Positions 24,201-37,600 of a DNA stretch of 64,000 nucleotides are shown here, piece after piece. The position numbers were made by a program, and so were the translations under genes. The number at the start of each line of letters is the position of its first letter. The first letter of the stretch is position 1. The notes beneath the pieces are model-generated. The model worked only from the letters and a program-made list of their open reading frames with translations. It did not search any database and was not told where the DNA came from. This stretch comes from Tyto alba (taxonomy: Eukaryota; Chordata; Aves; Strigiformes; Tytonidae), in contig NW_024881313.1 of assembly GCF_018691265.1 (NCBI RefSeq), positions 7,841,501 through 7,905,500 of the forward strand. The letters are read 5' to 3'.

Positions 24201-26811
24201 AATGAAAGAGAAATGCTCCCAGTGTGTAAGACCCAGGTGGCCTAAATGCTTAGCAAAAGCCAGAATTTAAGGTAGTTATAATGTTGCTACGAACTATGGA
24301 TCAACCCTTCCGATTTCAAAGAATCTATGTTGACTCTTAGTTAAGCGAGGAGCAAATCTCATAGGATTTTTTTCTTTTCTTCTTTAAGAAACCCCAAAGA
24401 TTTTTTAATAATTCTCAACAAGGGAGACATGGCTTGGGAGCATCCTTGCCCTCAGGCTACTATGGAAATGCAAAACCGGGTGGTCTTGTTTTGTTTTACA
24501 CTGCAAGTAAGCTCAGACTAACAGGGGCTCTTGAACACACTAACCAGTGTGATGAATTTTGCTGCCTCCCCCACCATCTTCGGTGCCACCTCTAAAGAGA
24601 GGCACTGGGAGTGTGAGTCATTTCCCAAGAAGAGGCAGGAGGGGAGGGACAGAGGTGACACCCCTGTATTGTACATAATTTGCCTGAGAGCCCATGCATG
24701 TCTGGCAGGAATTAGAGTGGCCATGTGTCAGCAAGCAACCACAGTCATTAATCTTTATTTTCACAACTGTATGGTGCAAACATGACAATTTTTTTTTGTC
24801 CCACACTGACTTTGAGGAGTTTCATTCTTTTTTGGCTAACAATTGGCAAAGGGAAGAGACTCAAACAAGACATTGCACACAGGTAACACCAGCTTCGTGT
24901 CATCTGCTGGGGAACAGCACTAACTAAGTTTTTGACAGTGTTACTATCTGAGTACCCTCGCTCTCAAACCTGATCTTTCTGCTGAAGGAAAACAAACAGA
25001 TGACTAATGAGAGTCATGGCACTGTGTGTTAAATTATAATGTAATAAAATTACTGTGATCCAGAGACCCTGCTGGAACAGTAGACCCCACAATCAGCTAA
25101 AGACCTGATGGGAACCAGGACCACCGTCCAAATTATTCAATGGTAGAGACACTGTGTGAGCACAAAAACATATTATTCAGTTGCCTTAGTATATACATTG
25201 TAAGTGCACAAGATAAGAAACTGCATATACTTCATTAGAGTTATATATGGGAGTCAAGGCTAAAGTAGAATTACAACATCAAGAGAGCAGAACAGAACAG
25301 GTCACCTAAGTCTAACCAGCATGAGCAGAGTAATTGGAAGGTAGTTTTGGGATGAAAGGCCGTTTGTACCCCGGTAACTGCATCAGTAATACCAGAATGG
25401 GTTGTTTCCCTAAGTAAAGGTGTTGGAAACACTGTATTTAGATGTGCGTGTATCAGAACTGGGACCAATGAGAAAAATATAGTTAGGAACAGAATGGTGG
25501 GTAGGGTGGTAGGAAGGAAAAAAAAAAATAGTTGTAGACTTGAGTAGAGAATATAGAGTGGTGGTATCTTCTGACAGCTGGAGAGTAGCTGACTCTGGTG
25601 GTGGTGAAGATGACCTGCACACTCAAGTCCCATGGGATGCTGAGGAGAACCCTCGAGACGACCCACTGGGCTCCCCATCAAGTGTATGCCCAAAAGACTT
25701 GGTATGACAGGGCAGAGTAAGCAGGAACAGACTTGCACCCTAATACTAAATGGAGAAGAGAAAAGAATAGTGCCTGTGTGTGACTTGCAAGGGTTCTCCA
25801 CAGCAGTGCAATTGTGACTTAATACTTCTAGGAATATAAGTGTGTATTAACCGTCTAAATCAGTTACCTCTCAAGTCTCTAGTCTAAAGGGTTATAGTCA
25901 CATCTTGGTGGTAATAGCTGCTTTCCATATGAACTGGGGAGACCCTAAGGCACAACTATCAGCTCTTACAATCAGCCTTCTTTAAACCTCCAGTTTCTAG
26001 AAGTTTATGATTAAGAAAATCTCAGTTTACATTTTCTTTTCTGAAACTTCTGTTCAAGTGGTTGCAAAAGAAAGGGTACAAAATACATCTGAAGTGCATT
26101 TATAAAAGCTCAGAAGCCAGAGGATAAATATAGGGCATTTAAAATGTATTTTACAACCTGTTTTTTTCACATAACCTCATATTTTTTCTGAGGTTTGTCT
26201 TACAATTATGAAACTCTTGTGATAGACAAGTGTTAATACAGACAACACTTGACACTTTTGCTATCCTCTTAAATATCTTACGTTTCTGCTGCATGCTGAG
26301 AAAAGATAATGAGTAAGCCTCATAATTGTTCAGTAATTTTGGTAAACATTTCTGATACATTTTTAGAATTGGTGAAGCAACACAGGTGACATTTACCTAT
26401 AAGCCACTAAAAATAATTTCTGAAGTGGAGGCTATTAATCATCACAAGAAATGAAAGAATAAAAAGTTGTAAGACACAAGAATGCTGTTTGATAAATCAG
26501 AATATAACTGCAAATGAGAGATTTGTATCTAACAAAACCAGTCACTTTGGCAGCTATGTAGAAAGACAGATTTGAATTCAGGACTGGATTACTGGATTGT
26601 ATCTGCTCAAGCAGCAGAAATGAATATGTAAGCAGAGAGATGAAGAGTTTTAAAAAACTAATCCTTATAATAACAGACAATTTTTCTTTAATGAGATTAA
26701 AAACAGAAGAGAGAATGATACATCTGGGCAAAAATATAAATTTAATTTTAGAATCCTAAATCCATATTAAAGGTACCCATGAGTGGAATTCTTGAAAGTG
26801 AAAATAAAATT

Positions 26812-26826
26812 AAAAAAAAAAAAAAA
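26812..26826 (+). repeat. Poly-A tract
   Basis: About fifteen A after an AATAAAATT lead. This resembles a retroposed tail, but no body is recognised upstream. Confidence 0.8.
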
Positions 26827-28947
26827 GCCAAGATCTACTGAAGCTAATTATATTTCTTTTCTTCTGTCATTACAGTGATTTAAAATATGGCTTCTTAATT
26901 TGTATTGATACTGTTCTATTAGTTCAATACTATTTCCTCAATTGTACTTTAAAATATTTGATTACATTATATTAAGCTTTTAGTTACATTCAGAAAAATA
27001 ATTCTGACTGGGCAAATTGGAAGTCAGTGTAATGATTTCCATAGTTCTCAGAGTTTTGATTCAAATCTTTAAAATCATGGATCATCTTGTTATAGTTTCA
27101 TTATGACAATTAAAATCATCAGGTTGCCATGCAATACATTTCTATGTTTTAATGAAATTAAATGGAAAGTAACACAGTAGGCTTATGTGACAAAAGAAAA
27201 AGCTCTTCTTGAGCATCCTTCATCCTTCCCCAGTCTTATTACAATGAGCCAAGATTTACAGATGAGAAATGAGCCCATTCCAAATGCCTAATTAGTACCA
27301 CAGTCCACTCAGTCTCTGAGCTGCTTGGCAAGACTACCAATAATGGAATCTGTTTTGACAATGATTTTTTTGTTTAACAGTGATGTTGAGCTGATTACAA
27401 TGCTAAAGACTGGACTTGAGTACACACACGCATTTTAAACAGACCATAGAATAGAGCTAGGCACAGGTTTAAGATGGATAATTTATTTAATAAAAACTCT
27501 TTTACAGAGAAATCTTCCCCTCTCCCAATTATTTAAAATTTTAGGACAAAATTAAGAAAAATTTTGAAGAAATTTAGGGAAAACAACAATGGTGGGTAAG
27601 GAAAAACCTCCCAAAGTATTGTAATATTTTTTGACATTTTTCAAACAGAAACAGATTGGCTAATTTAGACATTAGAGAAACATGACTTTCAAAAGTGGAA
27701 AATAAGTGAAAATTAAATTCAGGGGTTTGGTTGGATTTTTTTGAAAGCTATTAGTTTTAGCTAGAAAAAAAAAGTGTTTTGAGCCTACCTGATGATCTTA
27801 TTTGATCAATCACTGAATGACTAGAAACCAACCACGGAACAATTTGTCCAACTTCACTGGAAAAATTCTGGGATCCCAGAGCCAGAAGGCAGTGTGTTTC
27901 ATTCTGCATCAAGTATGCAGGTCTGTCCTACTTTTGGAGATTTAAACTCGTCAGGAGATTGCAAAAGTGAGTTTTAGCAGTGCAGTGTCAGGATACAGCT
28001 TGCATAGCTAATGCAAGATCTCTCTCTCACACAATGCATTTAGAAGGAAAAGATAAGATTTTTCTCTAATGTCTGTAACATCGTCCCTTTCCAAAAGACA
28101 GCCCCAAGGTAACCACTACACGTAATTTCTATTTTTAAATCCTTTCCTGTAATGGTAAAGGAAGCATTTACACAATAAAGCACGCAGTAAGTAGGGGTGA
28201 TCAGGAAGGGTGATGCTGTCTCAGCTCGAGGGTCTGTATTACAGTATTGATTTAACTGCACAAGGTTAACACTGAGCCAGCCCTTCTGTTCTGTACTCAT
28301 TTTTCAGATCTTTAACTGTATCAGGATTTGTGTCTAAGCTGAAACCTATCCCCATGACTTATGCTGTAGAAATTGCTTACATTAACTATCACGTCCCACA
28401 CTCCTGAAGGAGAGTTTATAAAGAGCTCTTTGAATGCAATGGATTCATCAAATTACAGTGATCCGTTCCAAACTGAAGACTGAGATTTTCAAGATGGATT
28501 AATGACTTGAACTAGCTGTTTTTGAATCACCAATATGAGACAAATTTAAAGGATTGTGTTTCAGAAAATGTTCTTTTTAAATTGGGCAATTTAACTCTTT
28601 ATTCTGCTAAAAAACTCGATCAGCATCAGTGGTTTGGGTCACTCTGATAACTTTATATTGGTGACATGACGCAATTTAGTGTTCTTCAGTGGCTTAAGCT
28701 ACAATGAAAATCTAACTACTGTTCTTTCAAGTTTTAACATATTCCTTCCCTTATATATCTAACTGATAAAGAGTTTGAAGAATGTTTTCAAGATAGGTTA
28801 AATTATCACCCAGTATTAAGTTTCTAGAAGACATCATACTGACCATCTTTTTGGAACCTTCTAGATCATTAGTATTCTCATTCTTGAGCGTCTGGCACAT
28901 AATACATCTTTTCACAACACTTTAAGGAACAGGAAGTTAGATTTGTC

Positions 28948-29055
28948 CTTATTTACAGCTGGGGAACTGATTTACCTGAGGCCAAATAGGAAGCCTGGAG
29001 CAGAGGATTACACTGAAGTTGGCTCTCCTGTTTTACTGTCAGCCTAAAGCCCAGG
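28948..29055 (-). mobile_element. MIR-like ancient SINE remnant, reverse orientation
   Basis: The stretch reads TTATTTACAGCTGGGGAACTGA, then ACCTGAGGCCAAATAGGAAG, then GGAGCAGAGGATTACACTGAAG. This follows the reverse complement of the MIR core (ATTTTACAGATGAGGAAACTGAGG ... TTGCCCAAGGTCACACAGC ... GGCAGAGCCGGGATT). Confidence 0.5.
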
Positions 29056-29220
29056 ACAGCCTTTGTTTCCCTATTCTGCTCTTACAGTACTGGAAAGAGA
29101 ACAGCATTGTCTGCTTCATTATTTCAACAGTTATCAGACACACAGACTGAATACTTAGTGTTTGACAGTTAGGATGTAGTGGATTTTTTCCCCTTTGTCA
29201 GCTTTTTCTTTTATTCTAGA

Positions 29221-29431
29221 GAAGTAGCATAGCAATGGTAGAAAGATGCAGGAGACAAACTACCTTTGCTCTTGACCAACTCTGTGAGTTAGGTTAAATG
29301 GCAGTTTTTGTTTTCCTCACTGCAAAATGGGTATTAATTGAATAACAAGTGTGTTAAGAAGATTCAGAGTGCAATACAGCTTAACTTCCACTGAAATCAA
29401 AGATTTTATGCTCATCCTTAAAGCACTTTGC
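29221..29431 (+). mobile_element. MIR-like ancient SINE remnant, forward orientation
   Basis: It starts GTAGCATAGCAATGGTAGAAAGATGCAGGAG, aligning with the tRNA-derived head of MIR (GTAGTATAGTGGTTAAGAG...). It then has CTCTGTGAGTTAGGTTAAATG and TTTTCCTCACTGCAAAATGGGTATTAAT, matching the MIR core and the conserved TTTCCTCATCTGTAAAATGGGGATAAT block. A TTAAAGCACTTTGC stretch at 29418-29431 resembles the MIR 3' part. The B-box region is largely lost. Confidence 0.6.
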
Positions 29432-30332
29432 TAAATTGACCCTTTACCATCACATCTGTAGTATTCATACAATGGTGAAGCATTTATAAAGTACTGTATA
29501 TCAACCTTAAATTGTCATGTTTCCAAATATTTTATTTAATATAAAATGCATTTGTAACACCAAAATAAACATGTAAATAATCGACTCTTGCAGATGCATT
29601 TATATTGGGTTCTGAAAAAGAATTACAAATAAAGTATTTGGCCATTATATAAATGCCATTTTGTCTGATATAAATCACTAGTTGTCAAACTATTATGTCC
29701 CATTAAGCTTCTCAGGCTTCACTCTACACAAAATTTTGTAGAGTGATTGTCAAAAAATATGAAAAAAATATTCTGTCTAGTTTGATTTGATATGATTCTA
29801 ATTGGATAAGTAGACATTGAAGCTACTGTTTTTAGGGAAGATATGACCATTTCCAATTACAATTATTTTGAAAAACTTTACTTCTTCTTGATTACTTCAA
29901 AATAATGCAATTAGAGCACTGCAATTATCTTAAGCATCACAGTAACAGCAGAAATCATTAAGTACTGCATTTTCTTTTCCCCCCGATCTATTTTTCAGTT
30001 GCACCTCAATTAAAAAAATATCTTAATTTCAAGCATACTTGAAGTCAGTCTCCTTTCTACTTGCATCAGTGTTCCTACCAGCAAAATACTCAACTGTGTT
30101 AAAAGAGAACATAATTAAAAAGTTGATGCATCTCCTACTGATAATTACTCAGTTTTATTGTAATACAGTGTGTTGGAATATATTACCATGGCAAGAGTAG
30201 TCAGAACACGTGAGTGAACTCGACTTGCAAGAGAAAACGTGCAGATTCATTCTTAGGAGCAACTTACCAGTAAGCATGAACCCACTGCTGAGAACACTGT
30301 TCAATCTCCACTTTTAAAATGCCACAAACTTA

Positions 30333-30416
30333 GCTGGTCCCACCCTGGAGCAGAGGAATGAGATAGATGACCTTTTTAGATCTCTTCCAATCCTGTTTTG
30401 CCATAATCCTATGATT
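30333..30416 (+). mobile_element. Old CR1 3' tail fragment
   Basis: The order of blocks matches a CR1 3' end: a GGAGCAGAGGAATGAGATAG segment, then GATGACCTTTTTAGATCTCTTCC, CAATCC, and a degraded CCATAATCCTATGATTT in place of the usual tail repeats. It is much more diverged than the copy at 14976-16127, so it is an older insertion in the same orientation. Confidence 0.7.
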
Positions 30417-31897
30417 TCTTGACATGAATCTATAAAATGTATTGACTGGCTTTTCAGATTTTAAGATGGGAAAAGACACTCTGGAGTGAACATCCACTTG
30501 CTTTTAATCCAATAAATAAATTTTTGTTTTCCAAAACAATCCCATCTGTATTCATTAAATGAGCATGCAATTAGAATGGTTTGGAAAAGGCTGAAATCCA
30601 AAGCACTTTCCCAGCTAACTCAAAAGAGAAGCAGTAGTTTAGACAGAGGAAGGGAAAATTGTTTCTATAACATCATTTCAAAAGAGCTTTACAACAGCTT
30701 GTTCTTCTGCTTTTCCAGATTAGATATTAAGAAAAGGGAATTGGGTGTCATAAAATGCTCTTTCTGCTAGCACATTGGCTGGTATTTTTGAAGAGTGAGA
30801 GGTTACATCTAACTGCTCCCTCTCTATACCCATACATCTGCAGTCTCTTAGATGTCTAACTACTACATTGCTAGCTTCTCTCAGACAAGAATATCATTCT
30901 GTTATAAATACGAAGTATTTGATTTTATTTGATTGCCTTGATAGATTCATATCTGGATTTCCTAGATGCCACAGTAACACGAAGAACAACAATAGTAAGA
31001 TACAAGGAAGAATAGTTCCCCAGTAACGTAGCTGATAACTAAATGATGTTTGCACATTTTAAGCAAGTTTCCCATTCTCTGCCTAATTTTCATAATTTGT
31101 ATCTTCTTTTATAATTTTATTACGCATCTTTCTTCATGTTATTATACATCAGATAATCTTTATGCAGTGAAACTCCTTCAACAGTGCTAACATGTCACAG
31201 TACAGTTATGGGCTGGGTTGCGACTAGAACTGGCATGGACAGACAAGCACAAAGAACTTTAAAAGCTCTATCGCATTCTTTACTGACATTTTGGTTTCCT
31301 GAAAGATTTCTTATATATGTAGCTTCCTACCATTTCTGATCAGTTAGTTGGCTTCTTGACACTTGAAGATGGTGAGCTAGTCTCAATTATACATGCATAA
31401 GTTAGTTCTTGGCAGTCCCACACAGACATGAAATGAATACAGAAAGTTGCATTGCATTCCCCAGGAACACAAGTTCCTGCAGACACATTATACTCATTCT
31501 CTATACAGGTCTGAACAATCTACCAGTGAGATCTGGAAGACAGATCAAAGTTGAGGTCTGAGGACCACAGTAAACAGCTTGTTTCTCCAATGTGATGGAT
31601 ATCTGTACAACAATGGAAGAGTCCGTCTGTGCAAGAAACAGAGATTTATGGGATAGTTCTACCTTTCACAGAATGCCTATGCGTAATAAGACCGAAAATG
31701 AAATAAAATAAAACCTGAAGTTAAAAAAACCCAAACCACCCACTCCTCCTAAAGCAGATACAGAAAAATAATTAAATCTGTTAAAACCTAGCTCTATAGC
31801 ATTCAGGTCTTCCTATGCAGAGACAATTAAACAGAAGAACAAACTGCAGTCATGATGTTAGTTAAAGACTTCATGTAACAACCTCAGTGCAACCTTC

Positions 31898-31917
31898 CTT
31901 AAGAAAGCTTTCTTAAG
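31898..31917. repeat. 20-bp perfect palindrome
   Basis: CTTAAGAAAGCTTTCTTAAG is identical to its reverse complement over all 20 bases, with no spacer. Confidence 0.9.
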
Positions 31918-31992
31918 TTACAGAAAACTTTCTGGTCAAAACAACTGAGCTATCACAGAAAGATGCTAATTGTCTTGTAGTTTGAACATTCA

Positions 31993-32075
31993 GGTGAGAA
32001 GCAAGAAACCTTGGGTTCAAAGCCAGAGGCGTCATAATTCAGACCAGGGAATGGAATCTAGGTCCTATTTGCTGT
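31993..32075 (+). mobile_element. Possible tRNA-derived SINE relic
   Basis: GGGTTCAAAGCC at 32013-32024 matches an RNA polymerase III B box, but no acceptable A box or cloverleaf lies upstream, so it is not a tRNA gene. Some following sequence (CAGGGAATGGAATCTAGGTCC) resembles SINE core text. Weak. Confidence 0.2.
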
Positions 32076-32800
32076 TCCGTGCCTTCACAACCTGTGTGTT
32101 ACCTGAGTTTCTTTACAACCAGTCTGGTACTCTGGGTTAGATCTCATAATCCAGTATTTCAGAAGTGGGAGAAAAACCTTAAGAAGGTTTTGGTTTCATC
32201 CTGTTGCAGATCAGAACATTTTTTTAGAATTGTCATGTAATTCTACAAGGCAGAAATAGCATTTTGTCAGTATCAGGAGTAAAAGCAAGGATGGAAACAC
32301 GAATAACTCAGCAGTGCCAGATTTAGATCTGGATGATGTACCTACCTACTGCTGTGTGATACTGAAGAGCCTGGACAAGAGTGTCTAATGAAAGCCCTAA
32401 CTGCAGCATTTGCAGTATGCTGCAGACAAACTGATGGCCTCTGGCATGCCACGTAATATCAATTCTGTGTTTTTATGCAAAATACCATTCACCTGTGTTT
32501 TTCAGGTTTGCTATCTGTGGTAGATTTTCTTTCCAGTTAGATTACCAAAGAGACTGCATAAGGCAATGTATTATTTTAATGGATTCTGCAACACATTATT
32601 AGTAGCTTTTAACTACATGTAAAGGTTGTTCTCTGCCCATGATCTACTTTGTTAAATTTGTCATTTTATAACGATGGTAAACCACAAAAGCATACTTTTT
32701 ATTTTCTCCCTTTCAGGTGCTCGATGTACAATTTACCATCTTACCTGGAGTAAATTGCTTCCAGTATAGTGTTTCTGCAGTGCTGAAATTAAAGCTTTCA

Positions 32801-32816
32801 TTTTTTTTTTTTTTTT
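32801..32816 (+). repeat. Poly-T tract (T16)
   Basis: Sixteen T followed by AGAATG, in intergenic DNA. Confidence 0.9.
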
Positions 32817-33827
32817 AGAATGTACCTTGGTTTCTGAGAGTACAGGAGATGAATGAAGATTCTAGATGAAAGACTTCAGTAGTTTGAAGTCATGTTGCCA
32901 TGTTGCATCTCATGCTCAGAAATAAGCTGAATGCTTTGAAGCCAACATTTTGCCCTGAAATCACACTGACACAGCTTATTTAAAATTTTCATGGTTTTCT
33001 ATCCATTAGAGCAAAAAAGAAAATTGATACAAAGAAAGTCATTCCCCCTTCTCCATCTACATTAAAATGTTAGAACATAAGCTCAAAATCATAGGTCACT
33101 TAGCAGCTAAAATGAATACAGTGCTAACTAAGCAAAATTTGAACACCTAAACTCTGAAAAACAAATCAGAATAAACTACAGTTTTCCCATGCATTCTAAT
33201 GCCATTTAATTCGTGGGAAATCAGGAACCTTTTTGTGCTTAAAAATCAATGATGTGGTACATTATTTTGAACAACACCATAGAATCAACTTGAAAGAAGT
33301 GTCAGTAATATGAAAAGACAGTTATTAATTATTTCTACCACTCAGGTGAAAAAATCCTAACAAATTCCTGTGGTGGAATATGCAGCAACATATATTACCA
33401 CAGTAAAAGACAGTACACTGATCTCAAGTGGCCATAAGTGTGCAAGGTGGAGAAGCAGGTAATTTTATTTCTTCACTTAGCTTCCTTGGCTTTTTCAGCA
33501 AAGTTGGAAAAGTCTACCTCTTCAGGAATGTTGAGAAACCAGACAGACAACAAGGTGACCCTATATAAGCATTCCTTTCATCTACTTACTTAATTCTACA
33601 ATGAAAGACATCCTTTAACAGGATGGAATCTTTCTGTCAATACCCAGGACCTGACTCAAAGTATAGCAAACACTTCTCAGAAGTCTAAATAGATATAAGG
33701 CTATATTGCACTCCTAGAGAAATAAATTATGTTGCATAATTAAGTGGATAATTTTGGTAATGATTTAAAGAAAATAATTCCTAAATTTTTAGAACAACAG
33801 TTCTCCCAAACCAATTAAAACTATTCT

Positions 33828-33848
33828 GTAGGGAATGATGTTCCCTAC
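33828..33848. repeat. Short perfect hairpin
   Basis: GTAGGGAA and TTCCCTAC form an 8-bp stem around a five-base loop. Confidence 0.85.
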
Positions 33849-34199
33849 AAACCGAAACTGTTCTCTGGATTCAGGTGTTTTAAATCCTCAGATTTGGTAA
33901 AGTAGCAACAGTAAAAAATGTACTTTACCAAAGAAAAGTAGATCAAAAAAATCTCACCAAAAAAAAACATCCATGTAACATTTTTTGGAAAGCCTACCAG
34001 GAAACTTGTAAATGAAGACTTACAATAAGAATTTGGCAGATTTGGGTTTATTTTATATAACTATGAGTGATAGCCTCTAAAACCAAGTCTAAAAACTTAA
34101 ATGCAACTTGAGTTGATGTTAATATGATTTTTCCTATAGCTAATGAACAATACAATAACTGGTTTTAGTTTAGCCATAAACAATCTGTTAAATGTGTTT

Positions 34200-34600
34200 C
34201 ATTGATCCTAGCATTGAACTGCATATCTTGCACTGCACCTCAAAACCCCATCACTGTAAATGAAAATAAGCCTTATAATTTTATCATTTCCATTATAAAT
34301 TGTTTTAAAGGGACAAGCCCTTTGTACTTACCATTCTGTCTGAATTGCTCTATATTTATCCTCACAACTCTGCTCATTAGTGCATTGTGAACACAAAAGC
34401 AAATTGCCCTTTATGAGCATGGAACATAAACAACATTGAATCTCCATTTTCTTTTGTTGCTCTTTGATTTGTCTCTTTTCTGTTACTATTTAATTATTTT
34501 ATCATGGCAATGAAATGTAATAAAATCTCCCCAAAGCACTCCTTATGACTTGTTTTCATCACCACCAGCTAGTTAATGGCATGTGAGGAAGAGAAACTAA
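34200..34600. promoter_or_regulatory. Candidate conserved noncoding element
   Basis: This repeat-free stretch has no CpG clusters and carries homeodomain-like and SOX/HMG-like words (CTTTGATTTGTC, CTTTTGTTGCTC, TATTTAATTATTTTATC, TAGTTAATGG). It is called on text character alone and is uncertain. Confidence 0.2.
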
Positions 34601-37600
34601 ACTTTCAGCTTTTCATCAATGCTACATAGTGACTCCAAATACTATAGTGAAGCCCCAAAAGGATTAACAGCAAGTGTTATCACTGCTCTCACAGTTTCAA
34701 TTAAAGACAATTAATCTTGTTCATACAAGCCATTGAGACTTAAAGAAGGGACAGTGCTCAGAAGCTTGTTTTTCCCCCATCAAATGCATGTCTGAAAAGA
34801 ACTATATATTTTACAGCTGGTAAAACAATTAATTCCTAGATTAATCTCAATTTATTTGACCATTGTATTTCTTGCTACATGTTCTGAGAGTCAGCCAGTG
34901 AACTGGATATCACAGTTTCCCTACTTGCAAAGTAAGCTTGATATAACCTGCCTGATGGGGGTGTCCCAAAACTGTGACAGTGGCTACAAGTTACAAGGCA
35001 CTGTAGAAGAACTACAGGTCTGTGCTTTGCAGGACACTAAAATCATTTGTCTCCTGACTTACAAGCAATTCCATGAATCAAAGTGCTTTGTGCAATCCTG
35101 AAATGAAAAATGCTATATAAAAAAAGTTATTATTATGAGTTTCACCTCAAAGCTGTTAAAAGCTCATATTTCTTTTGGATAGAGGTAGTTATGAGATTTT
35201 AGCTGTAATGCAAAAGAAAGTGCCTTGCACTCTGTTGAACTTAATATCTGTTGGTTGGAATTGGCATAGCTTCCTCATAAACCAGTTACCTCCAGAAAAA
35301 TTATTTGGTCATTTGGAAAGTATGAAAGATATGTGCTATGACATAAGTAGATGCATATATACCACCCTGGGACTTCAGCAACATATACCAACATTTTCCA
35401 TAGAAAACAAGATGAAATAGGGGCATATAGGGATTTAACCTTTATCAATATTTCTGAAATATTATTTCAAGTACTGGTCATTAATCATATGTATTTTTAT
35501 ACTACTGAGTTTATCTATAAGCTCCAAAACCATGGAACTTCACAAGGCTCCACATCCTATAAATGTTTGCCAGTGTATAGACCCAAAGGAAAACAAGTGA
35601 ACATCACATTGATATTAGGCACGCAATGATTTTGACATGTTATTTTAGTCCCATTAATTCTGGCCACAAAATTTATTGGAACAGACTTTTTTTGTTTAGA
35701 CAAAACAATAATGTTCACATTTTCCTTCTGGGCCAATTGATATATGAAGGCTCTGAAGTGCTGCTGAGAAAAGTAAAGGTATATTTTCTAGGAGGCTATA
35801 AAACTGTCAGTTCTGGCTGAGATGTTTCTGAAAGTCTCACTACCTGGTGTTAACCTTTCACATACCATCATTATATTCTGTATGATCTGACTTGCTTTAA
35901 TTATCTCACTCTCCAAACAGTGTTGTGGTTAAGCATTACCAATCAAGGTCTAAATAGTCAATTCTTTGTTTTTAATGCAACACCTCCACATACATTAATA
36001 CTTCACCTGGAAAATTTCTGTGAAACTTTATGAAATTTATGGTGATTAACTCCAGTAGCTGCAGTTTTAATTTTCAGAGTTACAGAAATAAATTTAATCC
36101 CACGCCCTGGCTCTGAAGGATTACTGTGGGACGCCCAGTTGCCTGGGCACAAGCTGGGGCCCAGGCACCACGGAGCAGGGACCCCTTTGCCATCACACCA
36201 GCCTCCCAGCCCAGCTTTTTAGGGGACACGGGCCTTGTGACCCACACCGTTAGCCCTCGTTTGTCAAGATAGACGTAAATCCACTTCATGAAAAAAAAAT
36301 GAAAACACACGCATGCAATGTTACTTATTTCTCTTCTAGCAGCTAAGTGCAAGCCTGGCCATTCTGCAAAGGGATTTCACTACAAGGAAGAGGTAAATTC
36401 TGGAAAACAAGCTGTGTATTCATGTTGCAACTTTCCTGCTCCAAACCTGCTTCATTGCAGAAGAGCTGTTCCTACACACATTGCTTGCAAATATCAGTTC
36501 ATAGTCAGTCAGACAGACCGCATGCTCTGCTAATATCTTAGCGTAACAAAGGGAAAAGCTCCATGAGTCAAGGGATGCAGAAGCTGCTGCCCCATTCCTC
36601 AGGCACTATCTCACTTAAATGATCAACCAGCGTACTCCAGTAATAACCCATGGAGAAAAACTATCTGGAAGTAGAAGGAAGATCATGGAAGTCCTGCAGA
36701 AAAAAAGGCTTCTTGTATTGTTTGTGAAAGGTCAAAATAAGCAAATGTATCACTTACTAATATCATCCTGGGCTAGCAGAAATCTGTGACAGGGTTCCTG
36801 TATAAATACCACAGGATTTGGTCCTGGCACCTCATTCCTGTGCAACAGCCTCTGCCTTAATCAGAGCTTTTACAGGCTATTCAGAGTGACAGACAGCATC
36901 AGTTACATAGAAATGCCACCAATTAAAAAACTTTCCCAGAACTCAAATTCATGTGGAAACGTTTCTTTGCAGGGGGAACTCAGGTGATGGGGTATTGGTG
37001 TAGCCCATCCCAGGCTGGACCAGGGCAGTGGTGAGTTGTGGGCACTGGGGAGGACCTGCCACTGCCTTGGTGGGAGGTGGGAAGCAACCCAAAAGCTATC
37101 ACCAGCCTGGGACCCCCTATGCCAAACTGTTCTCCAGAGTTATTGTTTCTGCAGCAGCACAGTTAGATTATCTAAAAATGAGGGTATTGAAATTATGTGC
37201 TCAAAACCAGTAATATCACAGTCACCATAACCAGAAGTCTTTTGAAGTATTTCTGTGCAAAGTATCTACTTTATTCATGCCAAGCTAGAGCACTTTAAAC
37301 TACAGGCTATACACCTCCCCTACCCTTCCTGGGCCACTGCTTCTGCAGTAAGCTAGGATTTCTGATGACTCAATTTAAAGGCAAGATAAGGTAGCAGCTG
37401 AGACTGAAATTTCACTTATGTTTTATTATTCAAAAAATTCCATAATTGATCTCTTAGGGGGTTGGGAAAGCAGGGAATACCTATTTCTGAGGTGATGCAG
37501 GCCATGCTGAAGTCCTAGAGATCTCTCCATGCCATAGCTTTGTTTTGCTGCTTCTTTATAAGGTGGTACAAAGCTTTTGGATGCCAGCCCCTGCATAATG

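Larger units (their letters stand above)
16138..28947. other. Intergenic DNA, no gene seen
   Basis: AT-rich sequence with few repeats. A 176-codon minus-strand frame at 25271-25801 is the longest here. It is rich in L, S, T and F, has an interrupted pyrimidine bias and no known domain, so I treat it as chance. Confidence 0.6.

Noticed and set aside
32013..32024. tRNA gene suggested by a B-box match
   Set aside because: No A box, anticodon arm or acceptor stem can be folded around it.
33270..33295. ACCATAGAATCAAC as a reverse CR1 tail
   Set aside because: Only a few bases match and no adjoining CR1 3' UTR sequence is present.
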